Below are positions 33,669-45,963 of a stretch of DNA of 64,000 bases, one piece after another (positions within the stretch are counted from its first letter, which is position 1; the number at the start of each line of letters is the position of its first letter). The translations under genes were made by a program, and so were the position numbers. Under the pieces are notes generated by a model. That model worked only from the letters and a program-made list of their open reading frames with translations. It was not told the DNA's origin and searched no databases. This DNA is from Paraspadella gotoi. Taxonomy: Eukaryota; Chaetognatha. The stretch spans positions 3,974,302-4,038,301 of the forward strand of contig CM119269.1 of the NCBI GenBank assembly GCA_051294375.1. Direction: 5' to 3'.

Positions 33669-35059
33669 TTAATGGAATTGATAAATAGACTATATATTTT
33701 TTAAACAAAATATGTTTTGAAAAAAAATGCTGAAAAAGTTTCACCGACTTACATAAGGATTTTTAAAAATTATAATTTTTGCTTTTTTTTTATTCAATTT
33801 TCATAACGAAATCAAAATCCTTGTTAGAAATTTTTTTTAGATATGAATTTATAGAACTTTTGTACCACTTTATATGAAATATCAATAATATATTCACTTA
33901 ATTGAAAATAACTAAGGCTTAACACCACAACCCTTAAATAAAATAGGACTTACCAAGGATAAGGTCCTAACTGGCTTTCATTGAGTCCCAACTACTAATT
34001 ATGATAATTTGCAAACTAAGCTCTTTCTCACGCCAACGCGGCCAACTTCCACTTGGGTGAGGCCCTAAGATATTTTAAAAAATGAGATTTAATATTTTAA
34101 AATATTTTAAATTATATAGTTTTAAATTAAGGACCTAATATTTGATATAGTAAAACAAGTATTCATGCATTTAAATTTTCTCACCATTAGTATCGCCGAA
34201 CTGAATTCACTCGCCTGCCTAATGGAAAAGAGAAAAAGCAATGAAAAAGATCGTTGCTGGAGTAAGAATTTTGATTTGGATGGAGTTGCTTGGAGTAGAA
34301 TTAATGGAGTTAGACTGATGATCCGAGAGAAAAAAAATCTAACTCTGAATCAGAAAGGGAAAAGAAACGAAAAAGAAACTAAGACGCGAAATTTCATTAG
34401 CAAACATCACAGGGAGTGAATGTGGCATAATCGAGAAGTGATTCGAGGATGTGGCAATTGTGGCATCGAGGAAAATGGCTGATGGAAAATGGAATGACAT
34501 GTTAAGGACATAATGGCCCAAAATGAATTTATTATTTTTTAATAGAAAAAGTTTTAAGTTTTAACGGAAAATATGGTGTTAATTTTATTTGTATAATAAC
34601 TTTGAAATACTCTCATAGAGTATCAATTACTGGTTAACGTTTGTTTTTCGTTTTTAAATTTCTTTGTGGGAAGGGATTAGACTTAATTATAATTGTGTTG
34701 ATGTGTGTCAGCTGTATAAATTCTTGATAATGAAGATAAATACTATATAATTATTTTATCGAATAGCTAGAAGTGAAGTGTTTACTGTTTACTTTACGCC
34801 GTCAAAATGTTTCAAACAATGTCTGTGAAAAGTGTAAAACTTTAATTCGTAAAAATATAAAATAAAGACAATATTGGATTATGTCATATTTTACCTAAAG
34901 ATTAGTAATTTGAATTAAGCCTACGCAAGTAAATTTCACAAATCACGATGAAGCAAAATCTTAGAAGAGCTCACTTTTTTTAAATTTCCGCCTCAAAATA
35001 AAGAGAACTCTCCATGGGAATGAGGATAATTATTGCGAAAAATGGCGCGATTTGTGCGA

Positions 35060-35068
<9 letters not shown>

Positions 35069-35131
<63 letters not shown>
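35069..35131. repeat. (GA)n microsatellite
   Basis: Near-perfect GA run. Confidence 0.95.
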
Positions 35132-35133
<2 letters not shown>

Positions 35134-36048
35134 AGGAATATAAAGAGAGAGATTAGTATACAAATTGAGGACAAGTTAATAAAAGGAAAAATAAAATAAA
35201 AGGAGAAAGATGAAGAAGAAAAATTCCGGAGAATATTAAGAACAAAATCTATTTTTCGGTCCGGTCGGTCGTTAATTGTTTTCCTTTTATCGTTCGCTTA
35301 ATCCGTGGGTGTGTTCCATTTTATCTTTCGCTGCTGATAACTTTTATTAAGTGTATATTTTTTATATTTCGTAATTTGTGTTATCATGTGATCACAAATG
35401 TCAGAAAATCGGTCTTATCGATCAGAAAGATGAAAGTCAAATAATGGCCATCATATTTTTGGATTCCAAAGTTTACAGATAAGTGATGCAGCCGGATAAT
35501 AATGCTTGTCACTGCGTATATGCGTAAGCGATGAAAAGGAAAGTCAATGTGGCGAAACACATTAAAATTGTTGTTTCTGTTATGTAACAGGTATCACGCA
35601 ATTTATTCTTTAAACAAAAAAGCTAAACCAGCTTTCTCCTCGGTAAATATTTTATAGAAATTCAAGGTAAAAACATGCGGATCTGTTAACTGCCTATCTA
35701 TTTTATATTAGCCTTGTCGTTATTTTTTCCGAACTAATTTTTCCTAATCTTCTATAACAGCTCTTTGTAATATCGCGGTTTAGGGAAAAAATTGAAAATT
35801 CACCCAAAAAATATTTTGTTTCTATCTGGATTAATTCAATTTCATTCATTTCTTTCTTTATTATATTTTATCTAGTTCACTTTAATGCAATGTCATCAAT
35901 CCATGCGTCAATCATTTTATCCATCCGTTCCTCGATTCACATTCATGTCATTCTTTCTATCGCATTTAATTTTCATGTCATCCCAATCTACTCCTTGACC
36001 TTCGATTCTGCGTAAACCCAGTCCCGTCCTTTTATGCGGAAAAAAGAC

Positions 36049-36056
36049 AGAGAGAG

Positions 36057-36092
<36 letters not shown>

Positions 36093-36312
36093 CGAGAGAG
36101 AGAGGAGAGAGAGAGAAGAGAGAGAGAGCTCTCCATTCATACGGAGCGAGTGTTCTGTCCCCCTAGGGGTTGTACTGGGGGGAACTAGGGAAAATGGCGT
36201 GAGGGGGGAAGTGAGAGAGGAGAGAACGAGAGAGATGAGAGAGAGGAGAGAGAGAGGAGAGATCGAGAGAGAGGAGACGAGAGAGAGCAGAGAGAGAGAG
36301 AGAGACACATGG
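36049..36312. repeat. Degenerate (GA)n tract
   Basis: GA-rich tract interrupted by a short unique segment (36130-36205). R/E and S/L open frames here are artefacts of the repeat. Confidence 0.9.
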
Positions 36313-38564
36313 AGATTGGTAGCTGAGGTAGGAGAGCGGATGTCTCGTAGTGGGGCGTAGTGGCTCAAGAAGCAGAGTTTCCGATGCTGGGAATTCTTAC
36401 CAGGAGCGTCGAAGGACGGTGAAGGCAGTGCCGAGGAGGAGAAAGGAAGGACGGGAGAAGAGGGAGGGCAGGAGAAGGAGGAGCAGAAAGAGGACCTGAA
36501 AAAGAAGAAGAAGAGACAATGAATTGAAGTATGAGAATTTAGAAACAGAAAGCAAAACAGAAGTTTTTCACCGCACGCACGCGGCGATCCCAGAAATGGT
36601 CGGGGGGTGAAAACAGTTTGATGCCGGACTAGAAACGGACATTTTGGGTGGGAGCATTATTCATCCCTGTGCTTTTGCGAAATGTACAAAAAAAATGAGC
36701 GGACAAAAAGAAATCTCGTGGGAGGGATGATCTGGTAGATGGTCGCGGGAAGATCGCGAGAGAGATAGATGAAGGCGACAAGCAGAGAGAGGCAAAGAGA
36801 GTGGAGGGAGGGAGGGACGGGCGACGCAGAGCAGGGGCCCACCGAGCAGGTGGACAGTCGGTATGTCCGCGATGGAAGGAAGGCGGGAAGAGACAGAGAA
36901 AGACCCCGAGCCCGAGCCCACCAAAGACCAAATACCACGATACGCATAATAAATAGTCCAGAGGCGTATGACAGGAACAGTCCGACAAGGATAGACACGA
37001 ACAGAGAGATTTAGGACAGAGCAAACATAAGACCGAAAGAAAGGCGAAAGAATCACCACTAGATGGCCAACTGTTGGTGTGGACGCAAGAATTTTAGTAG
37101 TATTCAATATCAATTAATTTTATCTTCAATGGAAGATTTCGTCTTGCTAAAGTTAAATTGATAGCTGGTCACGAATTCATGTGTCAGGGTCATTAATGTT
37201 AGGATATTATTGCTTATATTATATATAGTTATGATGATTAGGAGCGTTAATCTAACTTATTTTTTGTTCGGGTCTTTGTGCTTTTATTTTGCGGTCTATC
37301 AGTCGCTGTCTGTCCGGTAACTAAGAAACGCTTAGCCCCCCTCAGATCGTCTGGCTTATAGGACCTTTTTATGCTTCCCTCGCGTTTTATTTTTTTTTTT
37401 ATTCTAACATACCACGATGCTAAGTCTTCCGGCTCTCAGTTTACAAGCTGCTTGTCTCTTTTTTTTCAGTGCGCGTATTATGTCTAGAGGTGCTTGTGTT
37501 GAGTTTGTACACTGTGTGCACGCGTGATTTGGCACGTTATTCTCAGTTCTACTCGTCCGCTTCTTCGTTGTTGTGCGTTTGTCGTTGTTTCGGACGCGTG
37601 GGCAATTGCCCAAAGCCCCGGCATTGTAGACGTCTGGATCTGGGATGGAAAGCATGGTGGGCGGGGGGGGGGCGGTGGTGGGGGGAGGGAGGTAGGAGGC
37701 GAATAGCAGTTCGGGATGAGAGAGAGAAATAGGAAGGAAGGAAGTCCCGTGAACAGAGAGGGAAAGCGAGTAAAAGCGGGAACAAAAGAAAAGTAAAAGG
37801 GAAAGGTAGAAATTGATTAGGCTGTTTTTTGTTGAAAGGCGAGTTTGCATAAAACGTATCTTCGCACACCTGCTCGACCGAAACCATCGAAGATTTAAGC
37901 TTGATCCGACAAACAATCGGAAGGATGAAAGAGAAACGCGATTGGAAAATTATAAAAAAGAGGTTAAGGTGAAAGCTGGGGAGAGAAAAGAAAAAGATAC
38001 GGTGAAAGGAAGGACAGAAAGTCGTCGCACAAGAAGCATGAAAGAGGACGAAAGCAAGAAGCATAAGAAAGAAAGGCGTCGAAAAAAAGAAAGAAAAAAA
38101 GATAAGAAAGCAAAGTAAAGAAGGAGAAAGCAAGGAGAGAGAGAAAGAAAGAAATAGGTATAGTGAAAACCTACTATAGGGGAAATACGATATGACTTTA
38201 GACTATTTATAAAAGAAATATTAAATTAAAAAAAAAGTAATTGTAAAAGAACTGTTAAGGAGGGAAATTTTTTGGCCCCGTCTTAGTTAAAATAAACGAA
38301 TAATGAATCGAAAAGTAAAGAATTAGGCCTCCAAAGAAATAAGATATATGTGAATTCTAAATAAAGGCGGCGTTAAACTACCTTCAATACTATACGGCAA
38401 AAACAGCCAGGGGGTTGCTAGTGATGCCCAGGCGTAGGTATGGCGCTGGTGGAGCTTAAACTAATACTGTCATGATTCGCTTTCCACAAAAAAGAGAAAG
38501 CAATCACCGATCTGGGATGTAGCCGGCTGTTGGATTGTGATGGAGCGTTTCCGCTGCTGAACCC

Positions 38565-38589
38565 NNNNNNNNNNNNNNNNNNNNNNNNN
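38565..38589. other. 25-N assembly gap
   Basis: Run of 25 Ns. Confidence 0.95.
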
Positions 38590-38613
38590 GTTTTTTTTCA
38601 TAATTTAAATTAC

Positions 38614-39744
38614 CTTTGCACCGGTTGATCCCCGTGATTCCTTGACGATCTTGAATGAGCAGAGCGCGAAAGACGCCCCAGTACGACTCGTGCTCGCGAT
38701 TGAGGCTTCGACAATACAGATGTGGGAGTAGATGGCGCGTTTCTGATCGCGGGGCGGGAGAATCGCGCCGGGGTTGTCCACCATGGTGCGGACCGGGACT
38801 GGCGGTTGTGGGGGAGGGGTTTTGTGGATAGTTGAGGAGTGAGTGAGAAAGATGGAGGTTATTCTTTGAAGAGGGGTGAGGAATGAACGATAACTAAACA
38901 ATTATGAGCTCTCATTTCAAGATTGTGATAACCTATTTGGTCAATCTATTAAGAGCATAGTATACGACAAATACGTCAAAAAGATCAAGCAATACATTCA
39001 AATTCAATTGAGGACTCACAAGGATTGTGAAGGTTAGAGGGAAGTGAGTCGGAGGTCGTCGTCCGTCGTCTTCATCGTCCGACGTCGCCGACGACATAAG
39101 GAATCCTGATTCATCCGGAGTTTGGGAAGAGGTAGATCACGGTCGTCCTCGGTCGACAAGACCGATGCTGAAAGTGAAGAATTATGTACATAAATTAGCT
39201 GGATAAGGTTAATTTACTACTAACTAAAATTAACTAAAATAAAAAAGAAAATTAATTATCTAATATCAGTATCTATTTTGCAAAAGAAAAAGAGACTAAA
39301 CTTTTTAAGAGCAAAATCCAAAGTTATGAGAATTCAATCAAACTGCAACAATATGCAAATGAAGATAAGAGTTCATCGATCGCTTTCACATAACTCTTCC
39401 ACGCAAAACCTCTCACCAGAAACTTGGCGATCGTTATCATCGCGTCTCGAGGCACGGCGGGCTGGCACTTGCGGCGAGAGCGGCGGCGGGTTTCATCGAA
39501 GGCGGGCACCGTTAGTGAAGGATCCCAATTACGCCCGTGAGGAGGACTTGCTCGTCGACCGGGGATTCCAGGTCCCGGGCGACGAGGATCTGGAGGCGCG
39601 CCACCGTCATGGCGCCCGCGGCAGTCGTCTCCCGCGCCCCCACGCAGTAGGAGAGCGACTTTCCGGTGAACGAAATCGAGATGTGGACGACGCGACGAGA
39701 GAGGAAGCAGTAGAGATCCGTGAGAGCTTTCGGGTCTCGTTCAA
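38614..39744 (-). CDS. Unrecognised gene fragment, three GC-rich exons with frame slips
   Basis: Minus-strand exon-like blocks: from 39744 (AG at the left edge of LNERD/DPKALTDLYCFLSRR) down to about 39430; 39167-39020 (STEDDRDLPLPKL ... SDDEDDGRRPPTHF, donor gtgagt); 38798-38614 (TMVDNPGAILPPRDQKRA ... NREHESYWGVFRALL, donor gtaatt). Their composition is protein-like only on the minus strand; the plus strand gives arginine/glycine-rich shadows. Each block switches frame once, consistent with single-base assembly errors. I do not recognise the protein. The upstream edge abuts the inverted-repeat element at 39783, and the downstream edge is close to an N run, so both ends are probably missing. 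Confidence 0.5.
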
Positions 39745-39782
39745 CTGTTTGTTAAAGATGTGAAAAGGGGAGGAAATGAAAA

Positions 39783-42425
39783 TTTATGGTTCCAAGTGGA
39801 ACGGGATTCTTCTATGGTTCTTCCCCCCAACAAGTGAGCATCTGCTCAGCAAACGCGACATCTCCCGAGAGAAAAACGAAGGAGGAAACCTCCTCTTCCC
39901 CGCCTTCTCTTCCCCCTCCCCGTACGCTACCTCAGTACGCCGACACGAGACAGAATCACTCGTAACCAAGCAAACCAGAGGGGGGAATCCCGCGAAGACT
40001 TCCGGTGACGTGGCCACGCCCACTTGAATTCGGACGTCGTAGAAGGGGGGATGAGAACCGCAAAAGAACCAGTCCATGGACCGAAAACCGGGTCTGGAGA
40101 AACTGACGGCCGGACGAAGCCAACGGCCGAAAGAGCTGTCGGGCGATCAGTTGGTCCTTGACGTCCCTGGAGTCCCGCCCCTCCGCTTGGGAGGCGGCGA
40201 AAACCTGCGGGGCCAGTAGGGACGGGCGAGCGGGATTACCGCGGACTGCCACGCCCATGCTTGCGGCTAACAGAAAAACTGGGCGCAATAGTGAGGCGCC
40301 CCGGAGCGGAGAAGAGCGAAGAATGGAACGCTAGAGTGACGTCTTGTGGAGCGGTCTCCGAAAAAGAACGACGTGGAGGGCGGAGAACGGGACAGAACTG
40401 TCTTGAGATCCGAAGGGGCAGCGTCGACAACTAAGCGCCGAGACTCGGAGAGGGCCAAAAATCGCCGCCAAACCCGACGAGGCGTCTCTAAGGGGCTTGG
40501 CAAGATCGTCAAGGTGGCCTGCGTCCACTGCATCGGGCCCCTCCGAGCGAGGGCCTCAACCATGAGGCGGAGAGCGTCAGCGACAGAAAGGACAGCATGA
40601 GCGACGGCTCCGGCGCCCTCATGATGCGCTTCAATAAGCCTTGAAAGCGCGCGTCGTCTTGGAGTCCTTTCCAAACGGCGTCGACTGAGCGGCAATGGCA
40701 ACTCTCTTGGAGCAGTGAGACGAAATCCGCCGGCGAAGAGACATCCGACCAGCGCCGGAAACGCGTATAGGCGGAAAAGAACGTCCCACGACGGTAAAGA
40801 ACGTCGTCCTGGCCAACTCTGCGCAAACCCTCCACTGCTGTAGGACCCACTCCGAAGGCTGTACAGAAGCACGACGAGACCAAGAAGTTGTCCAACCCCG
40901 CAGCAGAAACCGGAGGCGTCGTCGTCGACTTGCGCAGATGGGGCTTGACGAGGAAAGGCGTGACGCAGTCACCGCTCGGAGCGGTGAAGGCCGATCCGCC
41001 GCGAAGAGGCCGCAAAGAACGCGAAGACTCCAAGTCCGCTGCGTACAAGGAGACCGACGAGAACGGCGAAATGGCGAACAGAGGCGTCCAGAACCATGAA
41101 GAAACGTTACATGGAAAAAAGAGAAATCATTGAAAAATGACAGTCTCAAAAATGGAACCCCAAAAAACACCCCACCAAAACAAGACAAGCGAGCTGAGCC
41201 GCCCTCCACCACCGGTGGTGCCAGGGGTGGACGGTGGGGTGGTTGTTTGTGGAAGAACCATGAAGAACCCCGGTTCCATATGGAACCATAATTCTATCAT
41301 GTAGTTCTTCCCACCAACAAGTGAGCCTGTACAAGACCAGGCGAAGGCCGACAAAAAAACAAACAAACAAAGTCGAGTTAGTGGGGCACAGGAGGAAAAC
41401 CCCTCTGCTACGCCGAAATGTACGCCAAAAAAAGGGCAAAAAACAAAAAACGAAAAGAAAGAAGACCTCACCGCCGAAGACTCTCCAATTCGGAACGAGA
41501 CGAGCGGCGAAATCCCTAAATTCGCGACGACGCTAGAAAGAGCGTTGCTAATTTGGAGAAACTGCCTCCATCTGAGGGGATGACTTCGGCCTGACCAGAA
41601 AAGCCCCGGAATGCTGATGGTGGAGGCGGTGGAGGCGGCGGCGAAGGCGGCGGCGGAAGAGACATGAGGGTAGTCGAGTTGAAAACACGCGCCTCAGTCC
41701 AAAAAACGGAGAAGCACTGGACAAACAAGGGGGCGAAACAAGGTTCTTCCCCCTGCAGCCGTACTAAGCGCGTGGGCAACGAGAGGGCCGAGTCGCGGCT
41801 CTTCCCCTCCGCAGCCGCGCAGGGCGTGCGTCGAGGCAAGCGACAAAGGGCCGAGTCAAGGCTCTTCCCTCCGAAGCCCACGCACAACGAAGACGAAAAA
41901 AGATGGCTGCCGTGAAGAGAAACTTCAAAGCACGTGTCGAAGAATATCTGTATTCTGAACTCCAAAAAAAAAAAGGAACGAAAAATATGGCAAAATTATT
42001 CAAAAAAATAATCAAAAAATATTTTCGTAAAAAAAGCCGGGAGACTGAGCGCAAAAGCCGCGAACAGAAGAAGTGATTCTGTCTCGTGTCGGCGTACTGA
42101 GGTAGCGTACGGGAGGGGGAAGAGAAGGCGGGGAAGAGGAGTTTTCCTCTTCGTTTTTCTCTCGGGATATGTGCGTTTGGAGAGAGATGCTCACTTGTTG
42201 GTGGGGAAGAACTAATGATAGAATTATTTCAACAAAATATCAAAAAAATATTTTCGTAAAAAAAGCCGGAGACTGTGAGCGCAAAGGCGTACTGAGTAGC
42301 GGTACGGGAGGGGAAGAGAGGCGGGGAAGAGGAGGTTTCCTCTTTCGTTTTTTCTCTCGGAGATGTCGCGTTTCCTGAGCGATGCTCACTTGTTGGTGGG
42401 GAAAACTACATGATAGAATTCTCTC
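39783..42425. mobile_element. GC-rich element bounded by inverted repeats, class unknown
   Basis: The left arm, about 39800-39960 (CAACAAGTGAGCATC ... ACGAGACAGAATCAC), is matched in reverse complement by 42062-42225. A second right-hand copy, about 42236-42425, follows in tandem. A third partial terminus in left orientation lies inside at 41262-41330, beside the palindrome GGTTCCATATGGAACC. Between the arms are minus-strand open frames of 201, 179 and 193 codons (40872-40267, 41048-40509, 41212-40631). Their best protein-like parts (LLQESCHCRSVDAVWKGLQD; MQWTQATLTILPSPLETPRR) lie in different frames, as if shifted near 40620. No transposase, RT or tyrosine recombinase motif was recognised. 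Inverted ends plus an internal terminal copy recall DIRS-type retroelements, but this is only an analogy. Confidence 0.55.
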
Positions 42426-42455
42426 TTGATCCGACTCTTATAACCTGGAAGACCC

Positions 42456-42963
42456 TGATGTCGGGGAGGTGAATGAACTTGGTACAATCAACAATTATCC
42501 ATTCATTCTTGAATTAATAAGCCATATTGCGCCTAACTTTGACAAGCTATGGTGGGCTTAAGGCCTCCTCCCTCAAACGATTTCATAGCACGTAGTATAT
42601 TTTCTATATCGTTATGAAAATGACATACATCAAAGGTGGAATGTAAACCAAGGAAACGAATCGATTTTTATCGGAATCAAACCGGATCGGAGACTCGGAT
42701 GAAATCAACCAAGAACTCACTGATTGGATGAATCACCTCCGGAATCGACCAATGAGAAGAGGGGCTTCATGCCATCGGGAAGAGAACCCATGTCGCTGAT
42801 CCGAGGGCTCTGTATAAATACTGACCATTCCTGTATTTGAATCAATCTGCCTGTAAACTCTCACACCGTTCTTTGCTTGTGAAATATTTGTCAATAAATT
42901 CCACCCTCGATTTCATGTTGAAATCTCTGTCTACTTTACTTAAATGTCAGTTTCACTACATCA
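42456..42963 (+). mobile_element. Solo LTR candidate
   Basis: A 508-bp segment begins TGATGT and ends ACATCA (matching inverted ends). It carries CCAAT at 42749-42753, TATAAATA at 42813-42820 and AATAAA at 42893-42898 in LTR order. No primer binding site follows and no retroelement genes flank it. A 5-bp target duplication was not found (GACCC before, GCCAA after), so it may be old or its limits slightly different. Confidence 0.5.
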
Positions 42964-43512
42964 GCCAATGACCTTGAACTGAGTCAAGTCAACAAAAACA
43001 ACACATAGACTATGATGCAACCAATGATTCAAAATGCAATTTCAAAATATAAACTCTTATCTTATTGTAGCAACACAGATGAATGGTACCTACCCTATGG
43101 GAAGCATTAGGACAGCCATAATCATGAGGGGTTAGCTACGACCCACACACGGGACTCGTTCTGAACCTGCTCGGAGGGGTTTATGTAGTTACGGAATTCT
43201 TTTCGCAAGGTCTACCTATATAACCCACCAGCCAGCCAGAAAGCTAGGCAGCCAACGAGCCAACCATCTTAAAAAAACTCACATTAAATTCCCCTTAATA
43301 TCCACCCACTCCTCCTACTCTTCCTTCTTTTCTTCCTCCTCCTCCTCCTCCTCTTCCTCCTTCTCCTCAAATCCCTCACTCAACCCTGGATTTCTTTCTT
43401 TTTTTTTTCTTTTTTTGTATTTTTTAGAAATGAGGATGAATCTTCCCCCTCATCCTTCGGTCATTAGGAGCCAGTCCCGATTTGGCGATGAAAACGATGG
43501 GAGAGAGAGAAA

Positions 43513-43633
<121 letters not shown>

Positions 43634-43852
43634 AAAGCGTTTACATGAATATAAAATAAGATTAGACCAGAAAAAAAATTAATATAAAGGAAAATTAAGT
43701 AAATTTATTCCATTGTACGCATTTTTTTTAGTCAGTTGCAAATCTCTAAATCCGTGAACCAAATCCCGTGATTCGTACGCATCGCGTGGAATCGCATCTG
43801 AACTAAAATTAGCATTTCTACCCTATTTTTATCTTTGTGTCACCTTTTTTTG

Positions 43853-45090
43853 GTTTGTCGTCTGTTCATTTTCCTTTTTTTATTTTCCATCTGTACATAT
43901 AAAATTATCCATTCATTTAATAAGCTATCCTACCCCTGACTTTGGTGGTTGAAAGCATCCATCACTCTTACATTCTAATGACATTGCAGGCCCCTTCAGG
44001 CTTTCAATCAAGACTTTCTCACAGTCTTGTTTATTCACTCCCAGAGTACCTGGCTTCCCTAGCAATGAAGTTGTATAATTTTTCAAAGAATGTTTCAATT
44101 GTATTAAAAGACATTAGATTTACACTACTACCGTTCTTATCTCTCCATCTCGCTCTCTATCTTTCACCATCACTCAGTATCACCATCAAAATCTCACCGC
44201 CACATTAACTCGAGTCACTAACGACGCTTCACGACGATCTCACTTTATCGCGACCGTAATGGGATTCGTGCCAGGGACCTTTGGGTTCAGGGGCAGTCAC
44301 TTCGTCCGTTACGCCACGCCGCCGGAACTTCGTTTTCCTTTTCACATATCTTTTTTATTGCAATGTTATTTAACTTTGTTCTCTTATCGTCCATTTTCTT
44401 TCTTTTTTTCATCTTTCCTCTTTTTTCNNNNNNNNNNNNNNNNNNNNNNNNNGTCGTCTGTTCATTTTCCTTTTTTATTTTCCCATCTGTACATTATAAA
44501 ATTATCCATTCATTTAATAAGCTATCCTACCCCTGACTTTGTGGTTGAAAGCATCCACTCACCTCTTACATTCTAATGACATTGCAGGCCCCTTCAGGCT
44601 TTCAATCAAGACTTTCTCACAGTCTTGTTTATTCACTTCCCAGAGTACCTGGCTTCCCTAGCAATGAAGTTTGTAATATTTTTCAAAGAATGTTTCAATT
44701 GTATTTAAAAGACTTAGATTTACACTACTACCGTTCTTATCTCTCCATCTCGCCTCTCTATCTTTCACCATCACTCAGTATCACCATCAAAATCTTCACC
44801 GCCACATTAACTCGAGTCACTAACGACGCTTCACGACGATCTCACTTTATCGCGACCGTAATGAGATTCGTTGCAGGGACCTTTGGGTTCAGGGGCAGTC
44901 ACTTCGTCCGTTACGCCACGCGGCCGGAACTTCGTTTTCCTTTTTCACATATCTTTTTTATTGCAATGTTGTTTAAAACTTTGTTCTCTATATCGTCCAT
45001 TTTCTTTCTTTTTTTCATCTTTCCTCTTTTTTCTTATTTTCCTTTTTATTCTTTTTTTTATTCTTTTTTTTATTCTTTTTTTCCATCGTA
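43853..45090 (+). repeat. Direct duplication of about 0.6 kb flanking a 25-N gap
   Basis: 43855-44427 and 44453 onward are the same sequence (GTCGTCTGTTCATTTTCC start, CATTGCAGGCCCCTTCAGGC, GACCTTTGGGTTCAGGGGC) with scattered single-base indels. The gap (44428-44452) lies exactly between the copies. No gene is supported; short hydrophobic open frames here have no homology that I recognise. Confidence 0.85.
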
Positions 45091-45154
45091 ATCTTCATCG
45101 GATGAAGACAAATCATCGACGTCGTGGTTCCACACGGCTCATCCGATTGAGCAG

Positions 45155-45177
45155 AGAGAAGAGAGAGAGAACGAGAG

Positions 45178-45227
<50 letters not shown>

Positions 45228-45246
45228 GAGAGAGAGAGAGAGAGGC
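45155..45246. repeat. (GA)n microsatellite
   Basis: Interrupted GA run. Confidence 0.95.
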
Positions 45247-45670
45247 AGAGAGATAAACGAAAGGAAGGGCGATAATAAAGCAGGGATGGGATATAGAGCT
45301 GAATTGAGAAAGGATAAATATACGTAGAACAATATTCGAATAAGGAAAGAGGAAAACGTGATTAGGAAGAGAAAGTAGAAAGACCGGGAAGATAGAAAGA
45401 TAAAAAAGAAGAAAAAAGAGAGAAACAAAAAGAGAGGAGAGAGAAAAACTAGAACGGGAATTCCAATCCAGAGTTTCGTCGTTCATATTCGATTCATCAG
45501 ATTTTGTCATTTATTCTTTTTACGATTTATTTAAAAACAAAATTAAAAAGTGCCATTAAATTTTTGGTCATGTGATCGCTTTTTAAGGTGATATTTGCAT
45601 GTTAAAGGTCTTATCCTACCTAACCTTCATACCAAATATGAACTAAATTGATGAAGTATTACCGAATTAT

Positions 45671-45740
45671 GACAAACAAAATGACATACCGACCGACCGA
45701 CCGAAAGGGGACTTATTGAGCTCTCGCGGCGCAACTAAAA
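45671..45740 (+). mobile_element. Interspersed hairpin/ACCG-core element, 3' part
   Basis: ATACCGACCGACCGACCGAA core, then GACTTATTGAGCTC-TCGCGGCGCAACTAAAA, matches the 3' third of the copies at 11231 and 60889. The usual 5' part is not found upstream, so this is a truncated or variant copy. Confidence 0.6.
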
Positions 45741-45916
45741 AAAGAGAGGAGAGAAACAAAAAGATAGGATAGAGGGGAAAAAAGAGAGGAGAGAGAGGGC
45801 TGATCCACTTTGCATATCCTGCATATTTATCTCCCCGACCCGAGAGGCAGGAGGCGACACAATCCTTGAATTGTTTATGCATTTGCTGAGGCGGTTTCGA
45901 TTGTGTGTGTGTCAGA

Positions 45917-45963
45917 GAGAGAGAGAGAGATAGAGAGAGAGAGAGATAGAGAGAGAGAGAGAA
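45917..45963. repeat. (GA)n microsatellite
   Basis: GA run after a short (GT)n. Confidence 0.95.

Larger units (their letters stand above)
30255..38564. other. Repeat-rich, gene-poor stretch
   Basis: No convincing gene. Contents seen: telomere-like sequence (30362, 32795), a pair of diverged direct repeats (30536, 32456), a tRNA-like element (33589), and (GA)n runs at 35069 and 36049. Open frames at 31283-31573 (-), 31788-32150 (+), 34165-34419 (+), 36629-37113 (-) and 37404-38133 (-) have no recognisable domains and no splice support. 38384-38564 is GC-richer and unexplained. Confidence 0.55.

Noticed and set aside
36629-38133. Overlapping minus-strand frames of 100-190 codons
   Set aside because: Low-complexity S/L/F composition from purine-rich DNA on the other strand; no domains and no splice support.
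38384-38564. Possible snRNA or 5S rRNA
   Set aside because: Compared by eye with U1, U2, U4, U5 and 5S signatures; no match.
39278-39763. 161-codon plus-strand frame
   Set aside because: Arginine/glycine-rich composition typical of the antisense of GC-rich coding sequence; the minus strand reads as natural protein with splice sites.
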